Source: Haloarcula amylovorans
GTDB taxonomy: Archaea; Halobacteriota; Halobacteria; Halobacteriales; Haloarculaceae
Direction of reading: 5' to 3'
DNA: 64,000 nucleotides
Assembly: GCF_004681185.1 (NCBI RefSeq)
Contig: NZ_SRIF01000002.1
Span: forward strand, 62,001 to 126,000
Shown: in pieces, positions 16,378 to 24,677 of the stretch
Layout of the letters: each line of letters begins with the position of its first letter
Numbering within the stretch: position 1 is the stretch's first letter
Notes under the pieces: generated by a model
Told to the model about the DNA's origin: nothing
Databases searched by the model: none
What the model saw: only the letters and a program-made list of their open reading frames with translations
Made by a program: the position numbers and the translations under genes

Positions 16378-17745
16378 ATGAGCAACCCGGAACTGGACGT
16401 CGTCGAGTTCCTGCTGACGACCGACGTATACAGCGAGCGACGGGACCTCGACCCGGACGACCTGCCGCCGACCTATCGAGCGGTCTTCTGGAGCGAGGGC
16501 GACATCGAGCGACCGCTGTCTGCGACCAACACGACCGCCAGCGAAGCCACCGGCGTCGAGCGGCCGTGGGCCGCCGTCTCCGGCCTGATGTTCACCGACC
16601 GCGACGACTTCTCGGGAACGATCTCCTTTACCGACCGAGAACTGGCCGAGGAGTGGTTCCTCGAACGGGCTGACGCCGAACAGATACGGACCAATCCCGT
16701 GCTGGCAGCGGCCTACGAGGACCGCTACGACGGCGTGGACTACGAGACGGCCCGCGCCCACAATCGCCCCTCGCGGGCCGACCGCGCGTTCATCGACGCG
16801 ATGCTCGAAGAGGCGTTCGACAGCGACGACGAGGACGACGAGGAGATGCTGGACCTCGTGGACGTGCGCGCTCCCTCCGAGGTAGAGACGACGCTCGACG
16901 ACCTCGTGTTGACCCCCGACCAGGAGGGCGAGATCCAGAAGATCGTCAAAGCCATCGAACACCGCGACTACCTCGCGCAGATCGGCCTGCGCGAGATTGG
17001 GAAACTGCTGTTCGTCGGCCCGCCGGGGACCGGCAAGACCAGCGTCGCGCGGGCGCTCGCTCACGACTTGGACCTCCCGTTCGTCGAGGTGAAACTGTCG
17101 ATGATCACGAGTCAGTACCTCGGCGAGACGGCGAAAAACGTCGAGAAGGTCTTCGAGGTGGCTCGACGGCTCTCGCCGTGTATCCTCTTCATGGACGAGT
17201 TCGACTTCGTCGCGAAGACCCGCTCGTCAGACGAACACGCCGCCATCAAGCGCGCCGTCAACACCCTGCTCAAGAGCATCGACGAGATTTCGCTCATCCA
17301 ACACGAGGTGTTGCTCATCGGCGCGACCAACCACCCCGACCAGCTCGACGCGGCGGCGTGGCGGCGCTTCGACGAAATCGTCAACTTCCCGAAACCGGAC
17401 CACGGCATGCGAGCGGACATCCTCCGCATCGTCACCCGCGAGATGGACATCGTCGACTTCGACCCGGCGACGCTCGCTGACCTCACCGAGGGGCTGACCG
17501 GCAGCGACCTCCGAATGGTCCTCCGAGAAGCGGTGCTCGAAGCGCTGACCGAGGAACGGACGACGCTCACCCAACAGGACTTAGAGGACGCTATCGCCGA
17601 GTTCGAGGAGCGTGACAACCTCAAGAACATGGACATGATAGACGGAGACCACGACGCCCTCGTCGCCGGCGGCGACTTCTCGGACGACGGCGATAGCGCC
17701 GACACCGCCTCTGACGGCGGACACGACCACGCCCACGACCACTGA
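16378..17745 (+). CDS. AAA family ATPase with acidic linker and His-rich tail
   Basis: A 455-residue AAA+ ATPase. The N-terminal ~150 residues are a family-specific domain ending in a very acidic stretch (about 135-150). The AAA module has Walker A FVGPPGTGKTSVA (about 215), Walker B CILFMDEFDF, sensor 1 GATNHPD, an arginine-finger region AAWRRFDE, and a C-lid with GLTGSDLRMVL (sensor 2). The C-terminus ends HDHAHDH, a possible metal-binding tail. Such proteins remodel other proteins; the partner is unknown. ATG 16378 is chosen over a GTG two codons upstream. Confidence 0.85.
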   Translation: MSNPELDVVEFLLTTDVYSERRDLDPDDLPPTYRAVFWSEGDIERPLSATNTTASEATGVERPWAAVSGLMFTDRDDFSGTISFTDRELAEEWFLERADAEQIRTNPVLAAAYEDRYDGVDYETARAHNRPSRADRAFIDAMLEEAFDSDDEDDEEMLDLVDVRAPSEVETTLDDLVLTPDQEGEIQKIVKAIEHRDYLAQIGLREIGKLLFVGPPGTGKTSVARALAHDLDLPFVEVKLSMITSQYLGETAKNVEKVFEVARRLSPCILFMDEFDFVAKTRSSDEHAAIKRAVNTLLKSIDEISLIQHEVLLIGATNHPDQLDAAAWRRFDEIVNFPKPDHGMRADILRIVTREMDIVDFDPATLADLTEGLTGSDLRMVLREAVLEALTEERTTLTQQDLEDAIAEFEERDNLKNMDMIDGDHDALVAGGDFSDDGDSADTASDGGHDHAHDH

Positions 17746-17801
17746 CTGCAGATTTCGACCGAGGCGGACGCTTATGCTTGCTGCCGTCGTCTCTTCGCCG
17801 T

Positions 17802-18071
17802 ATGACGACTGACGCGTTCACAGACCCCGACGACGCCAGCGAGTGGGTAGACGTGCGTATGACCGACCCCGACGCGGGCGAGTGGGACATCGACGTAGTG
17901 GTCGCCGACGGCCGCGTCGAGTACGTCGACTTGCGTATCCAGCCGTCGCTGCTCTCGGGATTCATCGACTGTCTGGTCGAGGACGTGGCCGAGGAGCGCG
18001 CCCACGAGGTTCTCCGGGAGACGGCGGCCAGACACGACATCGACCTCGACGATCTCGCGACCGAGGAGTGA
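17802..18071 (+). CDS. Conserved hypothetical acidic protein, 89 aa
   Basis: 89 residues, very acidic (MTTDAFTDPDDASEWVDV..). A compact alpha/beta core, DIDVVVADGRVEYVDLRIQP, is followed by two helices (VEDVAEERAHEVLRETAARH). No family recognised; codon use matches core genes. It follows the AAA ATPase by 56 bases on the same strand and may be in the same operon. Confidence 0.65.
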   Translation: MTTDAFTDPDDASEWVDVRMTDPDAGEWDIDVVVADGRVEYVDLRIQPSLLSGFIDCLVEDVAEERAHEVLRETAARHDIDLDDLATEE

Positions 18072-18121
18072 GCGGGCGGCTCGGAGTCTGCCAGCGATGA
18101 ACGTCGGTGGTGAAAACGCAA

Positions 18122-18143
18122 CCCACGGGCTTTAGCCCGTCGG
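18122..18143. repeat. Short palindrome ACGGGC-TTTA-GCCCGT
   Basis: A 6-bp stem with a TTTA loop at 18125-18140, extended by flanking CCC/GGG, lies 20 bases before the MBL hydrolase gene. The motif ACGGGCTTTAGCCCGT recurs in haloarchaeal genomes (general knowledge). No transposase gene is nearby. Confidence 0.5.
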
Positions 18144-18162
18144 GCGCGGACACCCGGACAAC

Positions 18163-19038
18163 ATGGAGGTCACGCTGCTGGGGACCGGCGACACGACGGG
18201 GACGCCGACAGTCGGCTGTGACTGTGATACCTGCGAGCGCGCACGGGACCCCGACGCGGAGCTGCGCGATCGGTTGCGCGAGCGAGGCATCGACCCGAGC
18301 GACGGCGTCGAGCGCTCGCGTTTCTCGGTCCACCTCCGAAACGACGAGACGGACGAGGTGCTCCTAATCGACACGAGCCCGGACTTCCGCAGCCAGTTCC
18401 GCCGTGAGAACGTCGCCCTGCCGGACGCCGCCATCATCACGCACGTCCACTTCGACCACGTAGACGGGCTGGGCAACGCCTACCGCTTGCTCGACCACCT
18501 GCCGGTCCACGCCGCCGACGAGACCGACTCACAGACCGGCCAGAGCGTCGCCGAAACCGTCCGAGACCAGTACGACTATCTCGACACCGTCTCCGTTCAC
18601 CCAAAGTCCCCCTACGAACCGTTCTCTGTCGCCGGCTTCGAGGTGACGCTCGTCCCGGTCGAGCACCCGCCGCTGGTCTGTTACGGCCTCCGCGTCGAGG
18701 AACCGGCGACCGGCGCGACCCTCTCGATCTCGGGCGACACCTGCTACGAGATTCCCGACCGCTCGCGCGAGGTGCTGACCGGCGCGGACCTCGCGCTCGT
18801 CGAGGGCATCGTCCACCCCGGTGCCTGCGAGTTCCACCCGAAAGGCGGCACACACCACGACGACGAGGGCGTCCCCCGGACGTTCGGGACCAAACACATG
18901 ACGCTTCCCGGTGCCCGTGACTTCGCGGCGGACGTCGAAGCCGACGATTACCGCATCCTCCATACGGCCCACTACGTCCCGCCCGAGCAGGCGTTCGCCG
19001 ACGACATCGCCGTCGACGGCGAGCGGTTCTCACTATAG
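18163..19038 (+). CDS. MBL-fold metal hydrolase (PhnP-like)
   Basis: A 291-residue metallo-beta-lactamase fold phosphodiesterase. THVHFDHVDG is the HxHxDH metal motif; further ligands lie in VEHPPLVCYG, SGDTCYE and the late HTAHY. An N-terminal cysteine pair in VGCDCDTCERAR plus the TGTP start resembles PhnP-type phosphoribosyl cyclic phosphate phosphodiesterases and other TGTP-type MBL proteins. A KGGTHHDDEGVPRTFGTKHM segment is notable for histidines. Substrate not assigned. Confidence 0.85.
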   Translation: MEVTLLGTGDTTGTPTVGCDCDTCERARDPDAELRDRLRERGIDPSDGVERSRFSVHLRNDETDEVLLIDTSPDFRSQFRRENVALPDAAIITHVHFDHVDGLGNAYRLLDHLPVHAADETDSQTGQSVAETVRDQYDYLDTVSVHPKSPYEPFSVAGFEVTLVPVEHPPLVCYGLRVEEPATGATLSISGDTCYEIPDRSREVLTGADLALVEGIVHPGACEFHPKGGTHHDDEGVPRTFGTKHMTLPGARDFAADVEADDYRILHTAHYVPPEQAFADDIAVDGERFSL

Positions 19039-19074
19039 GGAAAAAGCGCTTATCTCGGCGTTTCGACCGGCGAA

Positions 19075-19254
19075 ATGATGGTCGACCTTGACCGCTCACA
19101 ACTCCCGGGACTCGCCCTCGTCGTCCTCGGTATCGCCGTCGTCGGTCTCGGACTCGTCGTCGTCCCCTACCCCGGGATGACCGAGAACCACCACAGCGTC
19201 GAACCCAGCAGCGCCGGGGACGGCAAACTCAACGGTCCACCGATAGCAGGCTGA
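19075..19254 (+). CDS. Small single-helix membrane protein, 59 aa
   Basis: MMVDLDRSQLPGLALVVLGIA begins a 59-residue protein with one clear transmembrane helix (about 11-31) and a short polar tail (PYPGMTENHHSVEP). A TATA-like GCTTATCT lies about 25 bases before the double ATG, so the message is probably leaderless. Unknown function; haloarchaeal in style. Confidence 0.6.
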   Translation: MMVDLDRSQLPGLALVVLGIAVVGLGLVVVPYPGMTENHHSVEPSSAGDGKLNGPPIAG

Positions 19255-19517
19255 GTTGCACTCGCGGTAACTGTGGTTGTCTTTGCAAGGTGGGCTTACT
19301 TCCACTCACTCGAATCATCACATGCCCGAATACCGAGGGCAAAAATCAGTCAGCAGTCTGATAACGCATGTTTCACGACTCAACACGCGAATAGCGCGCC
19401 CACAGCCTACACTGTAACGGCCTATTTGGGAATGTGTCTCAGCGGTGTCACAAAGATAGATTACTCGGTGTTTGATTCGATATTTATCGACTTATTTCCC
19501 ATCTGGTTTCTCGAAAT
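19255..19517. other. AT-richer intergenic space before the sulfotransferase operon
   Basis: Base composition drops relative to both sides. A frame at 19273-19521 is open but not protein-like. The right end carries tandem TATA-like stretches (GATATTTATC about 19482 and ACTTATTTCC about 19491-19500), positioned about 20-35 bases before ATG 19518. These are taken as the operon promoter. No repeat or att-like site was recognised. Confidence 0.5.
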
Positions 19518-19769
19518 ATGAATGCTGCATACTCACCGACGATATACGCCGGACTCGACCGGCGGTGCCGAGAGCTGGCGGCCGAGGAATCCCCGCAGTC
19601 TCTCGCAGAGAGCCCCGCTACTTTGCCAGCGCTCGAAAGCTATTCGCCCTTCCCGTTAGGGACCATGTACTTCTCGTGTCGGCAACACCCCCGACGGCGG
19701 CCGGCGTCTGCGCGGTACGGTCGCCCGGGGCAGTCGGCGAACGACTACCATGAACGCTGCTACAACTGA
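19518..19769 (+). CDS. Hypothetical protein, 83 aa, first ORF of the sulfotransferase operon
   Basis: 83 residues (MNAAYSPTIYAGLDRRCREL..) with a basic, arginine-rich C-terminal third and four cysteines (RRCREL, FSCRQH, HERCYN). No family recognised. The strongest TATA-like element sits about 20-27 bases before this ATG, which makes it the likely first codon of a leaderless operon message. Third-position GC is weaker than in the downstream genes, so it may be a fast-evolving or decaying gene. It overlaps the next mini-ORF. Confidence 0.4.
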   Translation: MNAAYSPTIYAGLDRRCRELAAEESPQSLAESPATLPALESYSPFPLGTMYFSCRQHPRRRPASARYGRPGQSANDYHERCYN

Positions 19770-19830
19770 GTCGATGCGAGCGCTCGCGTCGCAGGCGGAC
19801 GGACGGGAGCGATACGAGAGTGGAGCGTAA
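19750..19830 (+). CDS. Mini-ORF, 26 aa
   Basis: A 26-codon frame (MNAATTESMRALASQADGRE..) that starts inside the preceding ORF and ends TAA three bases before the sulfotransferase ATG, in the same frame. Both this peptide and the 83-aa protein begin MNAA. It could be a leader peptide, the tail of an older longer sulfotransferase N-terminus after a stop mutation, or nothing. Confidence 0.25.
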   Translation: MNAATTESMRALASQADGRERYESGA

Positions 19831-19833
19831 CCG

Positions 19834-21057
19834 ATGAGTCTAGAGCAACCACTGAACGACGCACGGCAGCAGGCTCAGACCAAGAGTCAGACGGTACGAG
19901 ACGAGGTGGTATCGGCGGAAAAACGGGCGATACTGTCGGAGCACCGCGCCGACGACTTCGACAGCGTCCTGCTCGTCGCGTCCGCCTCCAGGGGCGGGAG
20001 CAGCCTCCTGTTCGACACCCTTCGGCACCACGAGAGAACCTGTAGTCCGGACGGCGAACACGGGAAGTGGTACACCTTCAACGGTATCTGTTACCCCGAG
20101 TTCGACTCCGACCGCATCCCCGCCGACTTCGACTCCTTCGACCGGGATGCGCTGCTGACGGATCTCCTCGCCGACGTGGGTGCGACGGCCGCCGAGGGCG
20201 ACCGGACCCACCGGATAGACGACACGCTCGTCCGACTGCCGTTGCAGTTCCCCGAGCGGGACCTCCCCTACGGGGAGATGCGGGAGGCGATGATGGAGGG
20301 GGCATCGCTCGACGAGGTGCTCCGAGACCACGGCGTCTCGCCGAAGAACTTCGACGAGTTCGCCGAGGAAGACACGGACGAACGGCTCAACGACGAGGCC
20401 ATCGAGGAGCGCCCCTTCATCACCTCGCACGACCACAAGCGCGGGCTCAGAGACGAGGATTTCGACCGGACGCTGGTGCTGAAGACCAGCGTCGACGCCT
20501 ACCGGCTCCCGTGGATCCGCGAGCAGCTGTTTCCCGACACCGACGTCGATCTCGTCCACCTCACGCGGAACCCCGCGGCGTCGATAAACGGCCTCTACGA
20601 CGGCTGGCGGCTGAACCGGGGGTTCCAGACCTACGACGTCGGCGACCTCGACCTAGAGGACTACGACGGGGCGCTCTGGAACTACGACCTGCCACCGGGC
20701 TGGTTCAGCGACGGCCAGCTCATCGACGCCTGTCTGCAACAGTGGACGCAGGCGCAGGGCCACATCCTCGAGGGCCGCGACGCCTTCGACGACGTCCACC
20801 GCGTCAGGTTCGAGGACCTCATCACCGACACCGAGTCCACGATTGAAGGGATCGTCGACTTCGCCGGTCTCGGCGAGTCCGAACTGCTCCGAGAGAACGC
20901 CGAGGACCTCAATCAGGTGATGACGACGAAAGAGCCCGAACGCGCTCGCTGGCGAAACAGGGAAGGACTAGTCCGCGGCGCGCTCGACCGAGCGGACGAG
21001 CCGTTCGACGACGTGGTCGAGCGCCTCGGCTACACGGACGAGTCAGAATGGATCTGA
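19834..21057 (+). CDS. Sulfotransferase-family protein
   Basis: A 407-residue cytoplasmic P-loop-like sulfotransferase. The 5'-phosphosulfate loop is seen in VASASRGGSSLLFDTL (about 48-63). The 3'-phosphate site is VDLVHLTRNPAASING (about 233-248), followed by the Arg/Trp-rich stretch typical of PAPS-dependent enzymes. It would transfer sulfate from PAPS to a hydroxyl or amine of an unknown acceptor. The next gene starts within its last 10 bases, and an APS-kinase-domain protein lies two genes downstream, which could supply PAPS. Confidence 0.8.
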   Translation: MSLEQPLNDARQQAQTKSQTVRDEVVSAEKRAILSEHRADDFDSVLLVASASRGGSSLLFDTLRHHERTCSPDGEHGKWYTFNGICYPEFDSDRIPADFDSFDRDALLTDLLADVGATAAEGDRTHRIDDTLVRLPLQFPERDLPYGEMREAMMEGASLDEVLRDHGVSPKNFDEFAEEDTDERLNDEAIEERPFITSHDHKRGLRDEDFDRTLVLKTSVDAYRLPWIREQLFPDTDVDLVHLTRNPAASINGLYDGWRLNRGFQTYDVGDLDLEDYDGALWNYDLPPGWFSDGQLIDACLQQWTQAQGHILEGRDAFDDVHRVRFEDLITDTESTIEGIVDFAGLGESELLRENAEDLNQVMTTKEPERARWRNREGLVRGALDRADEPFDDVVERLGYTDESEWI

Positions 21058-21908
21058 GCGAGACCGCCGCGTACCACGGCTCGACATACGATGGCCGGGA
21101 CGAGCCGACGAGCGGCGACTACCGCGGACAGCTCGAAACGGCGTTTCTCTGTACGCTCGCCGAGGAACCCGGCGACGACCCGGACGCGTACCAGTTCCTC
21201 GAAGCGCCCGACATCGAGGCGTTCAACGAGGAGATCCGCACCTACGCGGACCGTCTCGCCGACCACGGCGTGGAGACGGTCGTCGAGGAGTCGCGGTACC
21301 CGAACGCCGTCTACAGCGCGGACGCCTACCTCGGGTTTGACGGCGACCTGTTGCTCTCCCGAATGGCCTCGGAGGTCCGCAAGCCCGAGGAACCGGAGCG
21401 CTTCGCCGTTGCACACGACCGCGGTTACGACCCGGTCGTGCCGTTCCCGTCCGGGGAGCACTTCGAGATAAGCAGCGCGATTCCGTCGCCGTCGGGACTG
21501 CTCGTCGGCGTCGGAAAACGCAGTACAGAAACGGCGGCAAGACGACTCGCGTCGTTCGTCGACGCGGAGACGACCGTCGTCGGGATGAGCGACGACGTGC
21601 AGCACCTGATGGGCGCGCTCCGCCCGCTGCCGGACGGCCGGGCGGCGATTCGCCCCGCGCATCTCGACGACCCGGAGACGGTCGCACAGTGTTACGACGG
21701 TGTCCTCCGGTTCGACGAGACCGAGGAGGTCACCCGAAAACAAGCGATGAACTTCACGATCGCAGCAGACGAGACCATACTCATGCCTAACGATACACCC
21801 ACTGCCGAGTCGAAGCTAGCCGAACAGTACGACGTCGAAACGACTGCCGTCGACGAGATCCGCAAAGGCGCGGGCGGCCTCGCCTGCCTCACCGGGAGGG
21901 TCAACTGA
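21048..21908 (+). CDS. Amidinotransferase / dimethylargininase-like (GME fold) protein
   Basis: A 286-residue guanidino-group modifying enzyme. The C-terminal AGGLACLTG carries the catalytic-position cysteine, and the histidine is in DDVQHLMGALRPLPDG (about residue 186). Both are hallmarks of the amidinotransferase/DDAH/arginine-deiminase superfamily. DDAH-type members hydrolyse methylarginine or arginine to citrulline; the true substrate is unknown here. The start overlaps the sulfotransferase stop by 10 bases, and its own stop overlaps the next start by one base, so co-translation is likely. The downstream gene for argininosuccinate synthase, which uses citrulline, makes a citrulline-producing role attractive but unproven. 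Confidence 0.75.
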   Translation: MDLSETAAYHGSTYDGRDEPTSGDYRGQLETAFLCTLAEEPGDDPDAYQFLEAPDIEAFNEEIRTYADRLADHGVETVVEESRYPNAVYSADAYLGFDGDLLLSRMASEVRKPEEPERFAVAHDRGYDPVVPFPSGEHFEISSAIPSPSGLLVGVGKRSTETAARRLASFVDAETTVVGMSDDVQHLMGALRPLPDGRAAIRPAHLDDPETVAQCYDGVLRFDETEEVTRKQAMNFTIAADETILMPNDTPTAESKLAEQYDVETTAVDEIRKGAGGLACLTGRVN

Positions 21909-22765
21909 TGACGGCCGAAACCACCTGGCTCTTCGGTCTCCCCTGTTCCGGGAAGTCGACCCTCGCAGAGGGGCTCGTCGGCCCGGACACGATTCACCTA
22001 GACGGCGACTACCTCCGCGAGACGCTCAACACGGACCTCGGCTTCTCGAAGGAGGACCGGACCGAGAACCTCCGGCGCGCGGCGGGCGTCGCGCAGGCCC
22101 TGAACGAACAGGGCTTCGACGTCATCGCGTCGTTCATCACGCCGTATCGGTCCCAGCGAGAGCTCATCTACGAAAAGGTCGACGACGTCTCGTTCGTCCA
22201 CGTCCAGGCTCCGGTCGAGGTCTGTGAGGAACGGGACGTGAAAGGGATGTACCAGCAGGCCCACGATGGCGAAATCGAGGGGTTCACCGGCGTCGACGCC
22301 CCCTTCGAGGAGCCCGAACCCGGCGAGGCCGACCTCGAAGTCCGGACGGCGACTCACTCCGAGGAGGAGACGCTGAAGAAGATCAATACGGAACTGGACA
22401 TCAAATTCGATCCGAGCCACCTCTTCGTCGGTCGCTGGCAGCCGCTGCACGACGGCCACCGGACCATCATCGACTCGGCTGCAGACAACGGCAAGGACGT
22501 CGTCATCGGTATCCGCGACACCGAACTGAGCGAGAAGAACCCGCTCACGGCCAAGGAGCGAAAGGAGTTGATCGACGAGGTGTACGGGGACCACCCCAAC
22601 GTCGAGTCGACCATCATCCCGGACGTCGACACCGTCGCCATCGGGCGCGATGTCGGGTACACAGTCGTTTCGGTCCCCGAGGAGGTCGCACAGATCAGCG
22701 GGACCGACACCCGAGCGGAGTACGAGAAGAGCGAACTCCTCGCCGGTCAGCACTTCGGGGACTGA
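21908..22765 (+). CDS. APS kinase (CysC-like) fused to a nucleotidyltransferase domain
   Basis: A 285-residue two-domain enzyme. Residues 1-165 resemble APS kinase: Walker A GLPCSGKST, DGDYLRETLNTDLGFSKEDRTEN, and a VEVCEERDVKGMY lid region. Residues about 170-285 form a minimal HxGH nucleotidyltransferase, with GRWQPLHDGHRTII and the late ISGTDTRAEY motif. The first domain would make PAPS from APS; the second could adenylylate sulfate or act on another substrate. A known caution: the Campylobacter phosphoramidate pathway uses an APS-kinase homologue and a cytidylyltransferase, so neither domain need act on sulfate. One-base overlap with the gene before and 6-base gap to the gene after. Confidence 0.8.
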   Translation: MTAETTWLFGLPCSGKSTLAEGLVGPDTIHLDGDYLRETLNTDLGFSKEDRTENLRRAAGVAQALNEQGFDVIASFITPYRSQRELIYEKVDDVSFVHVQAPVEVCEERDVKGMYQQAHDGEIEGFTGVDAPFEEPEPGEADLEVRTATHSEEETLKKINTELDIKFDPSHLFVGRWQPLHDGHRTIIDSAADNGKDVVIGIRDTELSEKNPLTAKERKELIDEVYGDHPNVESTIIPDVDTVAIGRDVGYTVVSVPEEVAQISGTDTRAEYEKSELLAGQHFGD

Positions 22766-22771
22766 ACCGCC

Positions 22772-24049
22772 ATGTCAAGCACCACCGGGGACCGAGTCGC
22801 GCTCGCCTTCTCCGGCGGGCTCGATACGACGGTCAGTGTCCCGCTGTTGAAAGAGGAGTACGATTTCGACGAGGTCGTCGGCATCACTGTCGACGTCGGT
22901 CAGCCCGACGAGGAGTTCGAGGAGGCCGAGGAGACCGCCGAGACCCTCGGTCTCGAACAGCACGTCGTCGACGCCGAGGATGCCTTCGCGGACCTCTGTT
23001 TCGACGCCGTTCGGGCGAACGCGACCTATCAGGGCTACCCGCTCGGGACGGCGCTGGCCCGGCCCGTCATCGCCGCACAGATACTCGAAACCGCCAAGGA
23101 GCAGGGCTGTAGCGCCCTCGCTCACGGCTCGACCGGAAAGGGGAACGACCAACTCCGGTTCGAGGCGGTCTGGCGCAAGTCCGACCTCGACGTCGTCGCC
23201 CCGGTCCGCGAACTCGGCCTCACCCGCGACTGGGAACAGGAGTACGCCGAGAAGCGTGACCTGCCTGTCGAGGGCGGCGACGAGGGACGCTACAGCATCG
23301 ACACGAATCTCTGGACCCGCTCCGTCGAGGGCAGCGAACTCGAAGAGCCGGACCACGTCCCCGGCGAGGAGATATACGAGTGGACCAGCGCTCCCGGTGA
23401 GGAGACCGAGCGCGTCGAAGTGACGTTCGAGGACGGCTACCCGACTGCGCTGAACGGCGAGTCGCTCGACCCTGTCGAACTCGTCGAGCGGCTCAACGAC
23501 GTCGCCGGCCCGTACGGCGTCGGCCGGACGGACGTGATGGAAGACCGGATGCTCGGGCTCAAAGTCCGCGAGAACTACGAGCATCCCGCGGCGACGGTGC
23601 TGTTGAACGCGCACGAGGCCCTCGAAGACCTCGTCTTGACGAAGGCCGAGCGGTCGTTCAAGCGGCAGGTCGACGACCAGTGGGCCGAATACGCCTACGA
23701 GGGGCTCGTCGACGCGCCGCTGATGGAGGCGCTGGAAGGGTTCATCGACCGGACGAACCAGCGCGTGACCGGCACCGTGACGATGCGATTCGAAGGCGGG
23801 CAGGCTCGGCCGGTGGGTCGCGAGAGCGAGTACGCCGTCTACTCCGCCGACGCCGCCTCGTTCGATACCGAGAGCGTCGGCGACATCTCGCAGGCCGACG
23901 CGACCGGCGTCGCCAAGTATCACGGGTTCCAGGAACGGCTCGCCCGAGAGGCCAGAGAGAGCGCGATGGATCGAGCGGCCGCGAAGGGAATCGCGGACGG
24001 CGGGACGCCGATCGACGACCCCTCGGAGACCGGCGACGACGCGTCGTGA
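22772..24049 (+). CDS. argG: Argininosuccinate synthase
   Basis: A 425-residue ArgG. Motifs: AFSGGLDTTV (ATP pyrophosphatase loop), VDVGQPDEEF, HGSTGKGNDQLRFE, YSIDTNLWTRS and GVGRTDVMEDRMLGLKVRENYEHPA, all as in haloarchaeal ArgG. It joins citrulline and aspartate with ATP to make argininosuccinate. It is the last gene of an operon that starts with a sulfotransferase, and no argH follows, which is unusual. It may be a second copy serving a dedicated pathway rather than general arginine synthesis; the rest of the genome must be checked. Confidence 0.92.
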   Translation: MSSTTGDRVALAFSGGLDTTVSVPLLKEEYDFDEVVGITVDVGQPDEEFEEAEETAETLGLEQHVVDAEDAFADLCFDAVRANATYQGYPLGTALARPVIAAQILETAKEQGCSALAHGSTGKGNDQLRFEAVWRKSDLDVVAPVRELGLTRDWEQEYAEKRDLPVEGGDEGRYSIDTNLWTRSVEGSELEEPDHVPGEEIYEWTSAPGEETERVEVTFEDGYPTALNGESLDPVELVERLNDVAGPYGVGRTDVMEDRMLGLKVRENYEHPAATVLLNAHEALEDLVLTKAERSFKRQVDDQWAEYAYEGLVDAPLMEALEGFIDRTNQRVTGTVTMRFEGGQARPVGRESEYAVYSADAASFDTESVGDISQADATGVAKYHGFQERLAREARESAMDRAAAKGIADGGTPIDDPSETGDDAS

Positions 24050-24094
24050 CTCAGCCGTAGCCGAAACCACACCACGGTTCACCCGCTTTCAAGC

Positions 24095-24262
24095 ATGCTC
24101 ACGTACGACAAACTCCTCGCGTCGATACCGCTACCGCTCGTCGGCGGCGTGATAGCCGGTTGGCTCGGCCTCGTCCCGGTTCTGGTCGGAGTCATAACCG
24201 GCAGTCTCCTGGGGAGCGTCCTCCTGTTCGTCTCGCTGTTCGTCGTGCCTCCGGAGACGTGA
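24095..24262 (+). CDS. Small membrane protein, 55 aa
   Basis: 55 residues, MLTYDKLLASIPLPLVGGVI and onward, nearly all hydrophobic with two predicted helices separated by a short loop (WLGLVPVLVGV). It lies 45 bases after argG. Codon use matches core genes. Function unknown. Confidence 0.6.
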   Translation: MLTYDKLLASIPLPLVGGVIAGWLGLVPVLVGVITGSLLGSVLLFVSLFVVPPET

Positions 24263-24331
24263 GCGCCCCCTCGCAGCACAGTCAGTGAAACTGACCGTAC
24301 ACCTTTGTGCGAAGAACGTCCAGATACCGGC

Positions 24332-24607
24332 ATGGATGGGCGTGGTATCGCGGAAGTGGTCGGGTCGGCGCTGGTCAGCGGCGGCCTCGCCGTCGCGGGA
24401 CTGTGGCTCTTCGCCGGCTATATCGACTGGGTGCTCGTCGTCGGCCTCACAGTCGGTGTCGCCATCGCGGCGGCGGCCAACTACCGCGGACGAACCGGTC
24501 ACGCGGACCGCGTCGCCGCGGAGGCTCCCGAGGTGACGGCCGACAACTACGAAGCCTATACGGAGCGCGCGGCGAGCGACGGCGGCCGGGACAATGATGG
24601 CGATTAA
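24332..24607 (+). CDS. Membrane protein, 91 aa
   Basis: MDGRGIAEVVGSALVSGG starts a 91-residue protein with two helices (about 8-28 and 32-50, VLVVGLTVGVAIAAAANYRG) and an acidic soluble tail (EAPEVTADNYEAYTERAASD). ATG 24332 is chosen over an upstream TTG/GTG because the frame becomes protein-like there. It is the last GC-rich gene before the AT-rich island. Confidence 0.65.
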   Translation: MDGRGIAEVVGSALVSGGLAVAGLWLFAGYIDWVLVVGLTVGVAIAAAANYRGRTGHADRVAAEAPEVTADNYEAYTERAASDGGRDNDGD

Positions 24608-24677
24608 AAGGCACAGAACAAGCGCAACGCCGGTTGGTTAGTGTGGTTATACCTATATCTGATATAGATCAACAGAT

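Noticed and set aside
18125..18140. ACGGGCTTTAGCCCGT as end of an IS200/IS605 element
   Set aside because: No transposase or accessory nuclease gene within several kb. Kept only as a short palindrome.
19273..19521. 82-aa frame overlapping the start of the 83-aa ORF
   Set aside because: The putative operon promoter lies inside it, its composition is not protein-like and no family is recognised.
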